A stretch of DNA of 64,000 nucleotides from Impatiens glandulifera (GCF_907164915.1 NC_061862.1:137631520-137695519); one strand, 5' to 3'. Shown: positions 35,600 through 47,835, numbered from the stretch's first letter. Program-made: numbers and translations. The notes: generated by a model from the letters alone, not told the origin.

Positions 35600-37302
35600 T
35601 GCATTCAGGATGGGTGATTGGGGGTATACAGAAAACACCAAAGAGACTAAGTAAGCCATTCCAGAACCTGCTTGCACAAGAAGGTCACCTTAAGATCTGA
35701 GGAGAGTCTTCTAGAGACACAGTATATGTCGTGGACCCGATAGCTACTACTGACCCAACATGTGTTATACATGAGCAGGATGAGGCTGAAGAGTTTATTG
35801 AGAGTATGTTTGCTGAGTTGGAGGATCAGATGGTGGATAATGAGGTGGAGGACCAGGAGAATTAGGAGGAGGAGGTTCATGAGCATCATTCCACTCTTGA
35901 CCCATCATCGACGGGTAACATTTTTACACTTATTTATTGTTTGTATTGCTTTACACCTAATATTGAATTTGATATTTTTGAAGAATCTTCCGCCCAGAAG
36001 AGACGGGGGAAGAACAATAATATTGCTATATCTAGGAGGCCACCGGGGACGAAGATTGCTCTGACCTTCAAATAGGTAGATGGGAGGCCCAACGACGACG
36101 ATGGTATACGCATGTGGTTTAGACATTTGGGATTGGTGGTGCGGAACCCCTCAGTCATCTCACATCGTCTGCTGAAGTGGAAGATATTGAGTGCTGACCA
36201 ATTGGATTCACTCGGTCTTACTATGACGGTGATAATTATTTAATTATTATACATTAATCATTCAATACATTTTTTTTATAACATTTGAATGTTTTATTTT
36301 TCAGGATCTGATTGAGAGTACTAATGATTCTATTGATCAACATCGAGCGACCGAATTGACACACGCCAGGCGTATATGGGATATGTGGCACTCTGATTTG
36401 GACATGGATTTTATCTAGTTCATCAAGGAGACAAGGAGACAGTACTTGTCAATCCCCCACGAGACTACGATCTAGCTGATTGGGAGTTCGTGTGTCGAAA
36501 CTATTTATTCATGGATAAATTTAAGGTACGGTTTCATAAGTGAAATAAAACCGATAACACTTATTCTACCTTCATTTTTTATTTCAAATGCAGTGAAACA
36601 ACCGTATCAAGGTTAGGAACATGAATAAATTGAAATTCATGCATAATACTAGATTTAGGCCATTTTCACAAGTGGAGGAATAACTGGTATGTACATTATT
36701 TTAAATAACTTAATATAAAGAATGTTAATAATTTTAGAAAACTATTTATTTCAACAGTTAGGTGAAATAGGACGGGTCCCCACTTACGTTGAAGTTTTGA
36801 AGAGGACCCGTATCCCGAAAGAAACAAAAGAAAACCCCAACCCGATCCCGGACGAACGAGCGCAAGAGAAGATTGTAAGTTAATTGAATTTAATAAAATT
36901 ATATATAGCTTTATATAAATGAAAATTAATTTCAAATGTGCAGGCAGAGATGGAAGAAGTTAGAAGCAATAAACCAGATATCTTTGACTTCGAATTGACG
37001 GAGAGAGTTTCGGACGTCAAATGTATGGGACAATGATCGGTGTGGGATCCGGCGTCCGACCCGCACACTTTCGAGAGGATCATCGGAGTGGCAATAATTC
37101 TCAACGATCTGCCGATCGGTTGTTGGAAGAGAATCAACATCTAAAGGCATCTGTGATACAACTGAAGTCGACAATGGAGTCGCTTCAAACGAGGGATATG
37201 AAAAGAACGCAAAAGGAGAGCGAAATGACCCAAAGAATGGAGAAATATGAAGAAAAAATTGAATTCTTAATGAGGCATTATCAACCCCCTCCCCCCAGCT
37301 AG
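35600..37302 (+). pseudogene. Second CACTA protein (Ptta/En/Spm-like) pseudogene
   Basis: Pieces suggest a split gene: an acidic segment (VDNEVEDQEN, 35830), KRGKNNNI and RRPPGTKIALTFK (36000-36070), MWFRHLGLVVRNPSV (36110), a DMWHSDLDMDFI segment (36380), then a coiled coil RLLEENQHLKASVIQLKSTM with ESLQTRDMKRTQKESEMTQ (37119-37250), ending in RHYQPPPPS. Possible introns with GT-AG edges separate some pieces (for example 35912-35983 and 36230-36303). Stops at 35863 and 36072 disrupt it. This fits the DNA-binding TNPA-type partner of CACTA elements. Confidence 0.6.
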
Positions 37303-37544
37303 TTAGTACATTATAATTATTTTTTAACAATTGTTAACGTTTTGGTTTGACTCATAACATGTTGTTTGGTTGATTTTTGAAAAATATTAAACATTTTGGT
37401 TTGACTAATGATATAGGTTGTTTGGCTGATTGGGGTTGGTTTAGAATTTTGATATTTATAATTCATAATTCTGGTTTTTAAATGTTGGCTAAACAGGTTT
37501 TGTTGCGCACATAAAACAATTGGCCTTTTTAAGCCATTTACACG

Positions 37545-38214
37545 GACAATACCGAGAGTTATTTGAAATCTCTCGGTTTTCCTTTCTAAGGAAAATTGAG
37601 AGTTCTTGAAAATCTCTCGGTTTTACTTGAGAAAAAACTCGAGAGTTATTTGAAATCTCTCAATTTTTCTTCCTAAAAAAAAACCGAGAGTTCTTTGAAA
37701 ATCTCTCGATTTTTCCCTAGCAAGAAAAATTGGAAGTAGTTTGATAACTCTCGATTTTACCCTATCAAGAAAAACTGAGAGTTCTTTGAAAATCTCTGGG
37801 TTTTTCCCTATCAAGAAAAACCAAAGTTATTTGATAACTCTCGGTTTTTCTTGCTAGGAAAAAACAGAGAGATCTTTAAAAATCTCTTAGTTTTTCCGTA
37901 AAAGAAAACCGAGAGTTCTTTGAAAATCTCTCGTTTTCTTGCTAGGGAAAACCCAAGAGTTTTTTGAAAATCTCTCATTTTTTTCATTTCAAGAAAACCC
38001 GAGAGATTTTTAAAGAACTCTCGTTTTTTCACTTTGGTGTCTAAGCTGAGAGATTTAAGAAAATGTCTCGGTAAACAATCAATTAGGTTTACCGAAAGAG
38101 GCAATACCGACGAATGCCGAGAGTTTTCCAAACTCTCGGAATTATGTCTATACCGAAAGATATAAGGTCTTTACCGAGAGCTTAACTCTCAGTAATGACC
38201 CTTTTTCAGTAGTG
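37545..38214. repeat. CACTA 3' subterminal repeats and terminal inverted repeat
   Basis: About 15 inverted pairs of CCGAGAGTTCTTTGAAAATCTCTCGG type, many separated by TTTTTCCCTA(G)CAAGAAAAA, then the terminus at 38197-38214. In CACTA elements such repeats bind the TNPA-like protein. The array could fold extensively. Open frames within it (37623-38131 minus) are artefacts of the repeat. Confidence 0.85.
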
Positions 38215-39405
38215 ACATCTACGCTCTCACCACAACTCATACGTCGCTTACCATATATTTCTCATCAAATTCTCGTGGTATTAAATGATAAATTAATGAG
38301 AAAAACATTCAATTTAATAAATGATAAATTAGACATAAATAGGAGAAAAACGTTCAATTTAATAAATGATAAATTAATGGGAATTAGACATAAATAAAAG
38401 AAAAACAAAAAAATCTTTGTCAGGCTTTTCTTTCTCTCACATATTCCTTCTTTTACTTTTTTCTCTCTCATCTATTCATTCTTTTACTTTTTTGTTAGGG
38501 TTTTGGACCCGCACTATATTAGCGATCCTCGATCTGCAGACTCTGAGTGACAGCTTCAACGTTGACGATTTCGAGCTGGACCTAATGAATTTTAAAAGTT
38601 ATTCCAGTCCCTCTTTTGACCAATGGTAAGCTTTCTATTCCTTCTCTAGGGTGACATCTACGCTCTCACCACAACTCATACGCTTAATAAAAAAGTCTAG
38701 GGTTACATTTACGCTCTCACCACAGCTCATATTGCGCTTGCCATATTTCTCGTTAAATTCTCGTGGTATATATAATGATTCTTAATATTAAAAATCTAGG
38801 GTGACTTCTACGATCTCACCACAACTCATACACATTTACCATATTTCTCATCAAATTTTCGTGGTATTAAATGATAAATTAATGGGCATTAGACATAAAT
38901 AAGAGAAAAACGTTTATATATATATATAATATTTAATATAAAAATCTAACCGCAACTCATACGCGTTTACCATATTTCTCATCAAATTCTCATGATATTA
39001 AATGATAAATTAATGGGAATTATGCATAAATAAGAGGAAAAAATATTAAATTTAATAAATGATAAATTAGACATAAATAAAAGAAAAACGTTCAATTTAA
39101 TAAATAATAAATTAATGGGCATTAGACATAAATAAGAGAAAAATAAAAAATCTCTGTAAGGTTTTTATTTCTCTTACATATTCCTTCTTTTACTTTTCCG
39201 TCTCTCACCTATTCATTTTTTACTTTTCTACTAGGGTTTTGGACGGGCGAGTCACTATTTCATACTAGATTAGCGATCCTCGATCCGTAAACGCTGAGTG
39301 ACAACTTCAACGTTGACGATTTCGAGCTGGAGCGGATGAATTTCAAAGGCGATTACACTCCCTCTTTCGACCCATGGTAAACTTTCTATTCCTTCTCTTT
39401 TTCGA
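38215..39405 (+). repeat. Local duplication containing an exon-like segment
   Basis: Two copies of a module, about 38400-38645 and 39140-39405, share CATATTCCTTCTTTTACTTTT, TAGGGTTTTGGAC, GCGATCCTCGAT and AACGTTGACGATTTCGAGCTGGA, and end in CTCTTT(T/C)GACC.ATGGTAA.CTTTC. Between them TACGCTCTCACCACAACTCATACG and TTTCTCATCAAATTCTCGTGG recur five times. Both copies keep a frame reading TLSD.FNVDDFEL..MNFK..Y..PSFD.W, followed by a good splice donor (ATG|GTAAGC, ATG|GTAAAC). It looks like a duplicated first exon of a plant gene; I do not recognise the gene. Later exons were not found. Confidence 0.55.
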
Positions 39406-39459
39406 AAAAAGCAGCATATACCTTATGGCCCTAAACTTTTTATCTCTTACAGTTAAAGG

Positions 39460-41505
39460 GGATACAGTGCTAGGTAGTTGAGTTCTCGTTCGCGCACTGG
39501 TCTTCGGTTATAAAGCATGTCTAGATGGTTTTCTCGATCAAAAACTAGGCCAAAATTAAATATTCGGTCAGATTCTAGACGCTGGCTGATTTTCTCGGTC
39601 GGGTGTAGGGGATAGTTGTTTTCTCGGTGGAAAATCATGCTGATGCAAGATCCTCACTTGGATGCCACGAACATCAACGACAAGTTTTGAGATTTCGTTT
39701 GGAGCTTCCATCTTTCGATTTGAAGGCATGTGAAGCTTTGTTTACTCTCATAGATTGTTTTTAACATCTTCACGATGAATCAATTAACCGGGAATATATT
39801 GGATTCAACTTCAACAGTTTTTGAACAAAAAATGAATTTATGTTTTTTGAAGTATCATTTAATATTTGGAACTTACTAATAGTTTTCATATGCTTATTGA
39901 TCAAATAAAACCAAAACATGAACATTGACGGTTGGTTTAATCAATTCAAGAACTAAAATTTTCATTTTTATGAAAATTATAGTTCATAAGCAAACATGCT
40001 CGGGATCGCTTAAAATTGATTTGAAAACACTCTTAACACCTTTAAAAATATGTTAGGAAGCCTTTTGAGTTGTTGTTCTTGAGTTAGAGCTCTAAAATAA
40101 AAACCCTATTTTAATAATTTTCAAAATCAAATTTGAGTCTTTTTGATTTACCTTGATTCGTTCAAATTTATTTCAGCAGTAAACTTTGAAATGATATTAG
40201 GATTTAATTAAAATTAATAAAACGAATAATCAAGCAATATTTAAAACTGATCGAACTAAAATATAAAAATTTCATTTTGAATCGGTAATTTGAATTACAA
40301 TGCTAATTATAGTTTACACTGAGTTGGAGAACACTCTTAAACTCTTTATGAAGTTTTATGATGATCCAGAAACAATGTTTAGAGCCTTACACAAAATTTC
40401 TAAAATTTTCAAAAAAGTTGAGAAATTTTATTGGTGGATTTTGTAAAGGTTGGATTGGAGGCTTATGATTATGATCATTGCTTTCGTCTTAAATAAAGAG
40501 GGTTATTTATAGCCAACCAATATCGGTTGGATGATCAAGTGGATCGAATTCGAGAAAAAAAGTCATTAATGCCTTCTGTTTATTTTCGATTGTTCTCATT
40601 CAATTAGGCCATGATTGTGCCTATGACCGTAAACAAAATGATCACAATGTTAGAGTGATAATTTTAGCCTTTGAATCACTCCATTTAGTTGAGTATCGAC
40701 CAAGTTCCACTTTTAAAAAATTAAAAGTTTTGGTCGATGTTCATCCAATTTGTTGTGAGGAAGAAGACAAGCTAGGATGAAAATGTCGTCGTTTCGGGTC
40801 AAAGCGCGAATGCGTGTCTGTATGCAGCGTTCTGTCTTTATTTCGTCAGCGGATGACGTTCCGTCTACATTCGGGCTAATAACGTTAGCGTGTGCATTAA
40901 TTGATCTGGTGATACTCTGAAGCGTTTGTCTTTCGCTGTAGCGGGTGACACAATCTGTTGTGGTTCGTTGAATGATGCATGGACGCTCATTCGATGGTTG
41001 TGTGGTTTGCTACAATCGTTCTTCCTATTTTTTTATTACACTAGATCACGACCCTTTTTCAGCCTTGAAATTTGTCTGAAATTGATTTTTCTTTACTCCT
41101 TCTAGATCTATTACCTAAATATTTATTTTGTCTATTTATTTTATTTTTTATATATATTTGAGTTTTATAAATAATTAATTTTGAATTTAAATGAATACAA
41201 CATTGATCCCAAATTATTTATTTAATTTGTTTGATTTATTCTTTTTAAATTAATTTGGGATAAAATGAATATAAAATTTAACTCAAATTATTTCATTTTA
41301 TTTATTTTGGTATTTATTTTAATTAATTGAGATTTGATTAATAAATTAATTAATCTAATTAATTATCTAATTTTGATCTTAATTTGGATTATATTAAATT
41401 TATTTATTCAAAATATTTATTTAATATTTATGAATTTTATAGGTAAAATTTTAATATTTACACATACTAAATTCAAATTTTATTTATTCATTCTGTCGTC
41501 CCCAT
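39460..41505 (-). mobile_element. Decayed gypsy-family LTR fragment (copy C', minus strand)
   Basis: On the minus strand the order matches the LTRs at 2640-6333 and 54089-58721. An AT-rich start (41505-41100) leads to GCGTCCATGCATCATTCAACG (compare GTGTCCATGCTTCATCCAACG at 54581) and CGAAACGACGACATTTTC. Then come a TATA-like GGCTATAAATAACCC near 40508, a low-complexity leader, and CCGACCGAGAAAA repeats (39640-39480). It lacks the LTR 3' part and any coding region. Confidence 0.5.
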
Positions 41506-42749
41506 TATAATGATTAATAAGGATTGAATTGGATACAGTGGTAATCCAATATAACATTTTTTTTTATAAAAAGAAGAATTATAGTTAATTTTTTTAAAAA
41601 ATAGCATTTGTTGTAGTTAATTATTTTTTATTTATAATTATTATAATATAATATAGTCATAAAACTATTTTTTATTTGTCTAATAATAAATATAAATTTA
41701 TTTTTATTATAATTAATTAAACCAAAATTTTGATAATCACTTATAAAATTTTCTTGCAGAAAATCTATATTGAAAAAAAAAATTGTTTGGATAATTTTAA
41801 TCCAATTCGAACTCAATATAATATGATTTCAATTCAAATCGAAATAGCTAATACGAATTAGTATTTTGGATTCAAATCGATTTTTATTACAAATTAATTT
41901 GTCAAATACTCCACACTAATCTAAACACATAGTTTAGTAATATAGTATGTACACATAGTTTATTTTTATTATATTCTTTTTTTCAAAGATAGAAAATAGA
42001 ATTGAATTACAATTTTAAAGTTTTTTTACCAACATTATTTGTAAGTTAATATTAATTCTTATTGAGTTCTTTGAAGATTTTTACTTTGTGATATAGGAGA
42101 ATGTTGTGCCCTAAAATGTGCCATTCAAAAAACATATTCAAAAAACATTGTCACTTTGAGGGGAAATAATTTGTTGTATAATATGGACCTCTCTTATACT
42201 ACAAGATAAAAATATTTTAAAATTAAGAGAAAAGATTTTTAACTTATGGTAGAGGAGAGGTACATACTAGTTCAACAAATCCCTTCTCCACTTTTAGATC
42301 CCTTAATCAATAATTGTCTTCTTCTCTTCCTCTGAATATGGAACTCTGAATATGGAATGCCACATTCTAGGGCACACCACATGATACGACAAATCTGTGT
42401 TTGTCATAACACATCTTACTTAATGGGCAGTCCAGATCCTCTACTATCGATTCTGGTGTTCCCATGTTCCGGACCAATCAGAATGCAGCGTTAAATCAAC
42501 TTCATTCATGTAAAACCAAGCATAGAAACGCAACACAAAGGAATGAACTCAGAATGAAGTGAGTGTTTTACATCAGGAAATTTGTATTCCGATTCTAATT
42601 TCAAACCTACCATAAAAGAAAAATAATAGTATATAATTTTAATTTTATAATGTGTATTCATAACCCACACTTCACCGTCACACTATTATAAGTAACGATA
42701 ATTTTTGTTGCAAAATTAATAAATGCAAGCAAAGTTAAAATCATCAAGA
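41506..42749. other. AT-rich stretch without a gene
   Basis: Nothing coding. Contains the small inverted-repeat element at 42103-42380 and otherwise unassigned AT-rich sequence. Confidence 0.5.
42103..42380. mobile_element. MITE-like element, about 275 bp
   Basis: TTGTGCCCTAAAATGTGCC followed by ATTC on the left pairs with GAATGCCACATTC followed by TAGGGCACAC on the right, a 23-bp terminal inverted repeat with about three mismatches. No coding capacity. The target duplication could not be fixed. Confidence 0.6.
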
Positions 42750-43104
42750 AAGAGGTTAGAAAAAAACTCAAAACAAATATAATTTTGCACATACTTTAAA
42801 ATAATTATTTTTTAAGTTTAATATATATAATTGATTCTAAATTAATATACATAATTAATTTTCTTACCGCTCCAAGTATTATCAAAAAAATTTAAAAACT
42901 AAATGTTTCATTTTAAAAAATGTATGGCACGCAAACCAATGTTGAAACGCATCGAACCTCAAGCAAAGACTCTAGGCCCTCTTCTCATATTGTCACGTGT
43001 CCACAAGACACTTGCTAAGTTATGTAGGATCCATGCTTGGGCCTAACATAGGAGTCCGAGCCGACATGACGATGTTCTTATCCCTCTATTTTTCGGCGCC
43101 CACA
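42750..43104 (+). repeat. 5' LTR, surviving 3' part
   Basis: Ends TTTTTCGGCGCCCACA at 43104, matching the 3' LTR end CAGTTTTTGGGTGCCCACA at 58721, and shares the preceding 150 bp (CATCGAACCTCAAGCAAAG, CACGTGTCCACAAG, TAACATAGGAGTCCGAGCCG). Sequence left of about 42750 does not continue the LTR. Confidence 0.7.
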
Positions 43105-43110
43105 ACTTTC

Positions 43111-43129
43111 TTGGCGACTCTATTGGGGA
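43111..43129 (+). other. Primer-binding site
   Basis: TTGGCGACTCTATTGGGGA lies six bases after the LTR end. Sequence of this kind is the primer-binding site of many Tat/Ogre-type gypsy elements, thought to pair with a tRNA-Arg 3' end; the tRNA identity is from memory and not verified. Confidence 0.65.
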
Positions 43130-43919
43130 TACCTTGTTATTTTAAAAATGAATAAAATAAACAAAACTCTGGCTATATAAATTTTTATTTATAATATTTA
43201 CAGAACCTTCACAATAGTCCACCTCACGGGGTTTGTCACCCCAAAAGGTACTTAGGTTTTACCCTATACTTAGGTTCTACCTTAATAATTGCCAAACCCA
43301 AAACGTGTAAATCACATGAGATTACGTGAAGGAGTACCAAATTGGAATTCTATACTCCTACGAATTATGTGAAGATGGATAATACTGGTCTTTGACCGAG
43401 AGATGTTGCGTGAGAAAAACTAAGAACCCGGAGTGGATCCCTTTTGTCGGCGTTAATACATCCCTCAGGATGCGACCTTAGCAATGGTGGGGGAGAGATT
43501 CCAACCCAAACCTTGATCGAAATCTTAGCACCCAAAACCTAGTTACTATACCCAGTTGTTGTTTGGAAGTGCCCAAACAACAAAGCCTCGACAAAAACAA
43601 ACTTGTACATTCTTATCTATTATACTTACATACATCTATAATATATATACTAAACATCTCTAAGCATATTTGCTTTTATCAAAATCAGACGACATATTTG
43701 TAAAAGTTGATTATACATCGTAGAATGTCTCTTCTAGAATTTATGGTCTTAGTACCGCTCTCAAATATACCCACTTTAAAATCCATCATAATTTCATGAT
43801 GGAAATGCAAAGAAAATGGGACTTGGTACATAGGGCCTTCATGTTAGGAGATCTCTTCCCTCGTATTGCCACATGTCCACGACATGTGCTAAGTTACGGT
43901 GGGGAGCATCTCGTAATAA
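43130..43919. other. Untranslated leader of the Tat-like element
   Basis: No gag frame is readable. Sequence such as CTTTTGTCGGCGTTAATACATCC and CCTAGTTACTATACCCAGTTG is specific but shows no protein similarity I can name. Confidence 0.45.
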
Positions 43920-45345
43920 AATCCTATTTGTAAATAGGTATCCTAAACCCTATCTTTTGATAGATACGAGAGATCGTTCGTACACGATTCCGTTTTAAAC
44001 CCTATTTTGGTATAGGTATCCAAACCCAATTTGTTGATAGACACGAGGGATCGTTCGTACACGATCCCGTTTTTATATCCTATTTGTGAATAGGTATTTC
44101 AAACCCTATCTATTGATAGGTACGTGAGATCGTTTGTACTAGATATCTTTCTAAAGACTAATTGTAATTAGGTATCCAAAACCCTATCTATTTTGGTACG
44201 AGAGATCGTTCATACACGATCCCATTTTAGAATCCTATTTATGAATAGGTATCCCAAATCCTATCTATTGATAGGTACGAGAGATTATTCATACACGATC
44301 CTGTAAAAACCCTTGTTAATATTAGATATCCAAAACCCTATATGTTGATTGGTATGAGAGATCGTTTGTACACGATCCAATTTTAGAATCCTAGTTGTGA
44401 ATATGTATCACAAACTTTATCTTTTGATAGGATTGAGAGATCGTTCATACACGATCCTATAAGAACCTTAGTTATTATTAGGTATCCAAAACACTATCTC
44501 TCGATAGGTACAAGAAATCGATCGTACACGATTCCGTCTAAAAACCTTATCTTTTGATAGGTCGATACATCATTTGTATATGGTTCCGTTAAAACTCTAT
44601 TGTCGATAGGTGCCTTAATCGTTTGTACACGATTCCATCTAAAAACACTATATATCGATAGTTCAAGACATCATTTGTATATGATTTCGTTAGAAACTAT
44701 GTATGTTGATAGGTGCCCTAATCATTTATATACGATTCCACTAAAAACCCTATATGTCGATAGGTCGATACATCATTTGTATATGATTCCGTTAGAAAAC
44801 ATATCTGTCGATAGGTGCCTTAATCATTTGTACACGATTCCCGATAAAACCCTATCTCTCGGTAGGCCGAGACATAATTTGTATATGATTCCGTTCGAAA
44901 CTCTATCTGTTGATAGGTGCCTTAATCGTTCACTATTCCATATAAAAACCCCATCTCTCGATAGGTCGAGACATTATTTGTATATGATTCCGTTAGAAAT
45001 CCTATATATTGATAGGTGCGCTAATCGTTCGTACACAATTCCATTAAAAAACCCTTTATGTCAAAAGGTCGAGACATTATTTGTGTATGATTCTAATAGA
45101 AACTCTATTTGTGGATAGGTGCGCTAATCGTTTATACACAATTTCGTCTGAAAACCCTATCTGTTGATAGGTCAAGATATCATTTATATATAATTCCGTT
45201 AAAAACCTTATTTGTTGATAGGTTCCCTAATCGTTCGTACATGATTCTGTCGGAAAAACCCTATTTGTTGATAGGTCAAGACATCGCTTATATGCTATTT
45301 TGCTAAAACCCTATCTCTCGATGGGTATCCCCTCCCGTAACATCA
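43920..45345. repeat. Long minisatellite, units of about 65 bp paired to about 120 bp
   Basis: At least twenty units of a theme reading CCTATCTGTTGATAGGT, then ACGAGAGATCGTTCGTACACGATTCCGTTAAAAA. In the first half (43920-44560) units run about 78 bp with GAATAGGTATCC variants. In the second half two variants alternate: GTGCCTTAATCGTTTGTACACGATTCC and GTCGAGACATCATTTGTATATGATTCC. Each unit contains two small palindromes (CTATC..GATAG and CGTTCGTACACG). Open frames at 44600-45306 merely read the repeat. Confidence 0.88.
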
Positions 45346-45403
45346 CTACGTTAAAATATCTCAAAAATAAAACCATGTCACTTGAATAGGTACTTAAATC
45401 AAC

Positions 45404-47491
45404 ATGATAGGTTTCAAGGACAAAGATTTACCTGCTCCAGATGAAACCCATGTTAAGGCAATTTACATTTCTATAAAGATGACCGACAAAGTCATCCTTA
45501 TGACTCTAATCGAAAATGGTTCAGCACTAAACATATTTCTATGGAAGGCTCTCCAAGAAATCGACATTTCTGCTGATAAAGTTCTTCCCTCAGACTCGCT
45601 AAATGGATGATGATGATTTCTGACTACGATATAACGTATACGGTTTAGAAATTTGTTAAAGGAAGCATTGTTGTAGACTTCCAAGGAAATCAACCTATCT
45701 TGTTCGAGACTTCTTTTGAACTCGACTTTCCTGATGACACTAATGTCTATTTCTTCAAACACATGGAAGTTAATGTTTAATGGAGCTTCATCCAAACATG
45801 GCTATGGAATTGGAATTCTCTTGGTAGATCCCAAAGGGACATATAATCTCATCTCTTTTAAATTAGAATATTCTGTGACCAACAACGAGGCTGAGTACGA
45901 AGCATGTCTCTCAGGTCTCAAGATTGCATATGAACGAGGAGAAACTAAACTAGATGTAGTTGGCGACTCTAACCTAGTTATATCCCAGGTCAACGGAACA
46001 TGGCAAGTAAGTGGGGAAATCTTAAACCCTATCACACTTGCATACTCCGGTTTATCGACAAGTTCGATCACGTGTCTTTTATACACGCGCCAAGAAGTCA
46101 AAATCACTTTGTCGATGCTTTAGCTACGCTAGTATCTATGACCCAAATTCCTGTTAGAATTAAGGTAAAACCTCTTAAAATCAGGCAGAAACAGAAGCCC
46201 GATTTTGATACTATCAGAGTGGTAGCCTCCGTTCAAGTGCCCACCAAACCATGGTTCGATATTCTTCTAAAATACATCGAGTATGGAGAATATCCGTCCC
46301 ATTTCTTAGCAAAGTAACGAAGAGCTCTACGCCAGTATTCCACGAACTATCTTGGATAGCTAATAAGCTATATAGACGATCTTTTGATGATCAAAATATG
46401 CTCTACGTCGATAATCCCTAAGCACAACGGATCATAGAAGAAGTACACTCCATAGTGTGTGGTCCACACACGAATGGACTATCTCTTTCCAAGCAAATAC
46501 TTGTCTCGGGTATTATTGGTAAAACATAGAGAAGAAATGTGTTAGCTATGTGAAAAGATGTCACCAATGTCAAATCTATGCTAATCTAAAACATACTCTA
46601 GCATCTTTGTTGTACTACATGACATCACCATGTCCCTTTTCTACATGGGGAATTGATGTCATTGGGAACATATATCCCCATGCTTCCAATGGAAATGAGT
46701 TCATACTCGTAGCCATCGAATATTTCTCTAAATGGATCGAGGCATTATCTTATAAGATTCTCAAGTCTACTCAGGTAGCAAAATTCATCTGTGATAATAT
46801 CATTGCTAGGTATGGAGTACCTCATGCTATTATCTCGGATAATGGAAGACACTTCTAAGGAAAGGTTTTATCCTTGCTCAAAGAGTTCAAAATCAAACAT
46901 CACAAGTCTTCTCCCTATTAACCCCAAATTAACGACGCGGTCTAAGTGGCCAACAAGAATGTGGTTAGGATCATCAAGAAGATGACTAGCACATACAAGG
47001 ACTAGCATGAGAAGTTTCCATTTGCCTTATGGGGATATCGTATGACTGCTCGAGCATTGATAAACGAAACTCCTTATTCTCTAGTATACGGTATGGACGT
47101 CGTACAGCCTATCGAGATTAAAATCCCTACATTAAGAGTCTTGTTAGAGTCTCATGTCATTGAAGAAGATTGTATAAAATCTCGATATGACTAGTTGACG
47201 TTAATGGAAGACCACATGTTAGACGTGTTATGCAAAACTTAGGCTTACCAACAACGAATGGTCGATACCTTTAACAAAAAGGTCAAGCCCATGAACCTAA
47301 AAGAAGGTGACTTGGTGCTCAAATGAACCCGAGAACTGTTAGACCCTAGGGGCAAGTTTCGACCACGATGGGAATGACCCTTTCTAATTAAGAAAATCCT
47401 CTTTAGAGGTGTAGTTTGCTTATCTACAGTAGAAGATAAAGAGTTCATTGCTCCAATCAATCTAGACGCACTAAAACGATATTATGTGTAA
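45404..47491 (+). pseudogene. Tat/Ogre-like pol remnant: protease, RNase H, integrase; no reverse transcriptase
   Basis: 45404-45600 gives a retropepsin segment HVKAIYISIKMTD..LIENGSALNIF with Glu at the usual catalytic Asp. A jump follows directly to the end of the first RNase H (SDYDITYTV.KFVKGSIV, 45615), so reverse transcriptase is deleted. 45765-46130 is the additional RNase H (KLMFNGASSKHGYGIGILLV, TNNEAEYEACLSGLKIAYER, VVGDSNLVISQVNG), with the first Asp changed to Asn and a frameshift near 46010. Integrase follows: RCHQCQIY finger (46560), TWGIDVIGNI and AIISDNGRHF with the first two acidic residues, then AV-stop-VANKNV at 46938 where the third catalytic Glu should be, WGYRMTARALINETPYSLVYG, and a C-terminal GDLVLK segment to 47491. 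Non-functional. Confidence 0.85.
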
Positions 47492-47499
47492 TATCATCG

Positions 47500-47835
47500 C
47501 ATTCATATCACGGCTCCAATCTAGTCTTAGCAAGATTATCACAACTCCAATTCAACCTTAGAAGGATTATCACAGTTCCGATCCAACCTTAGCAGGATTA
47601 TCACGATTCCGATCTACCCTTAATATAATTATTAGAGCTCCGATCCAGCCTTAGTAGGATTATCATGGCTCTAATCCTTCCTTAGCAGGATTATCACGAC
47701 TTCGATTCAGCCTTAGCAGGATTATCATGACTCTGATCCAGCCTTAACAGGATTACCACGACTCACAATCCAGATTTAGCATGATTGTGACGGCTCCCAA
47801 TCCAGCCTTACCAAAATAAAAATGAAATCATTTCC
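47500..47835. repeat. About 38-bp tandem repeat after integrase
   Basis: Eight units of TCCGATCCAGCCTTAGCAGG followed by ATTATCACGAC, each about 37-40 bp, directly after the pol remnant. Confidence 0.85.

Larger units (their letters stand above)
31790..38214 (+). mobile_element. CACTA (En/Spm) transposon, 5' end undefined
   Basis: Remnants of both CACTA genes lie in order on the plus strand: TNPD-like transposase (32340-34780), its DUF4216 segment (35060-35535) and a second Ptta/En/Spm-like protein (35600-37302). Then come subterminal repeats (37545-38200) and a 3' terminus which, read on the minus strand, is CACTACTGAAAAAGGGTC ending exactly at 38214. The matching 5' terminus was not found between 28000 and 32340, nor were subterminal CCGAGAG repeats, so the left end is lost or very diverged; 31790 is a guess. 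Confidence 0.8.

Noticed and set aside
37623..38131. Minus-strand open frames of 63 and 106 codons
   Set aside because: They are readings of CACTA subterminal repeats.
44600..45306. Plus-strand open frames of 172 and 65 codons with a repetitive protein
   Set aside because: They are a direct reading of the minisatellite; unit length near a multiple of three keeps the frame open by chance.
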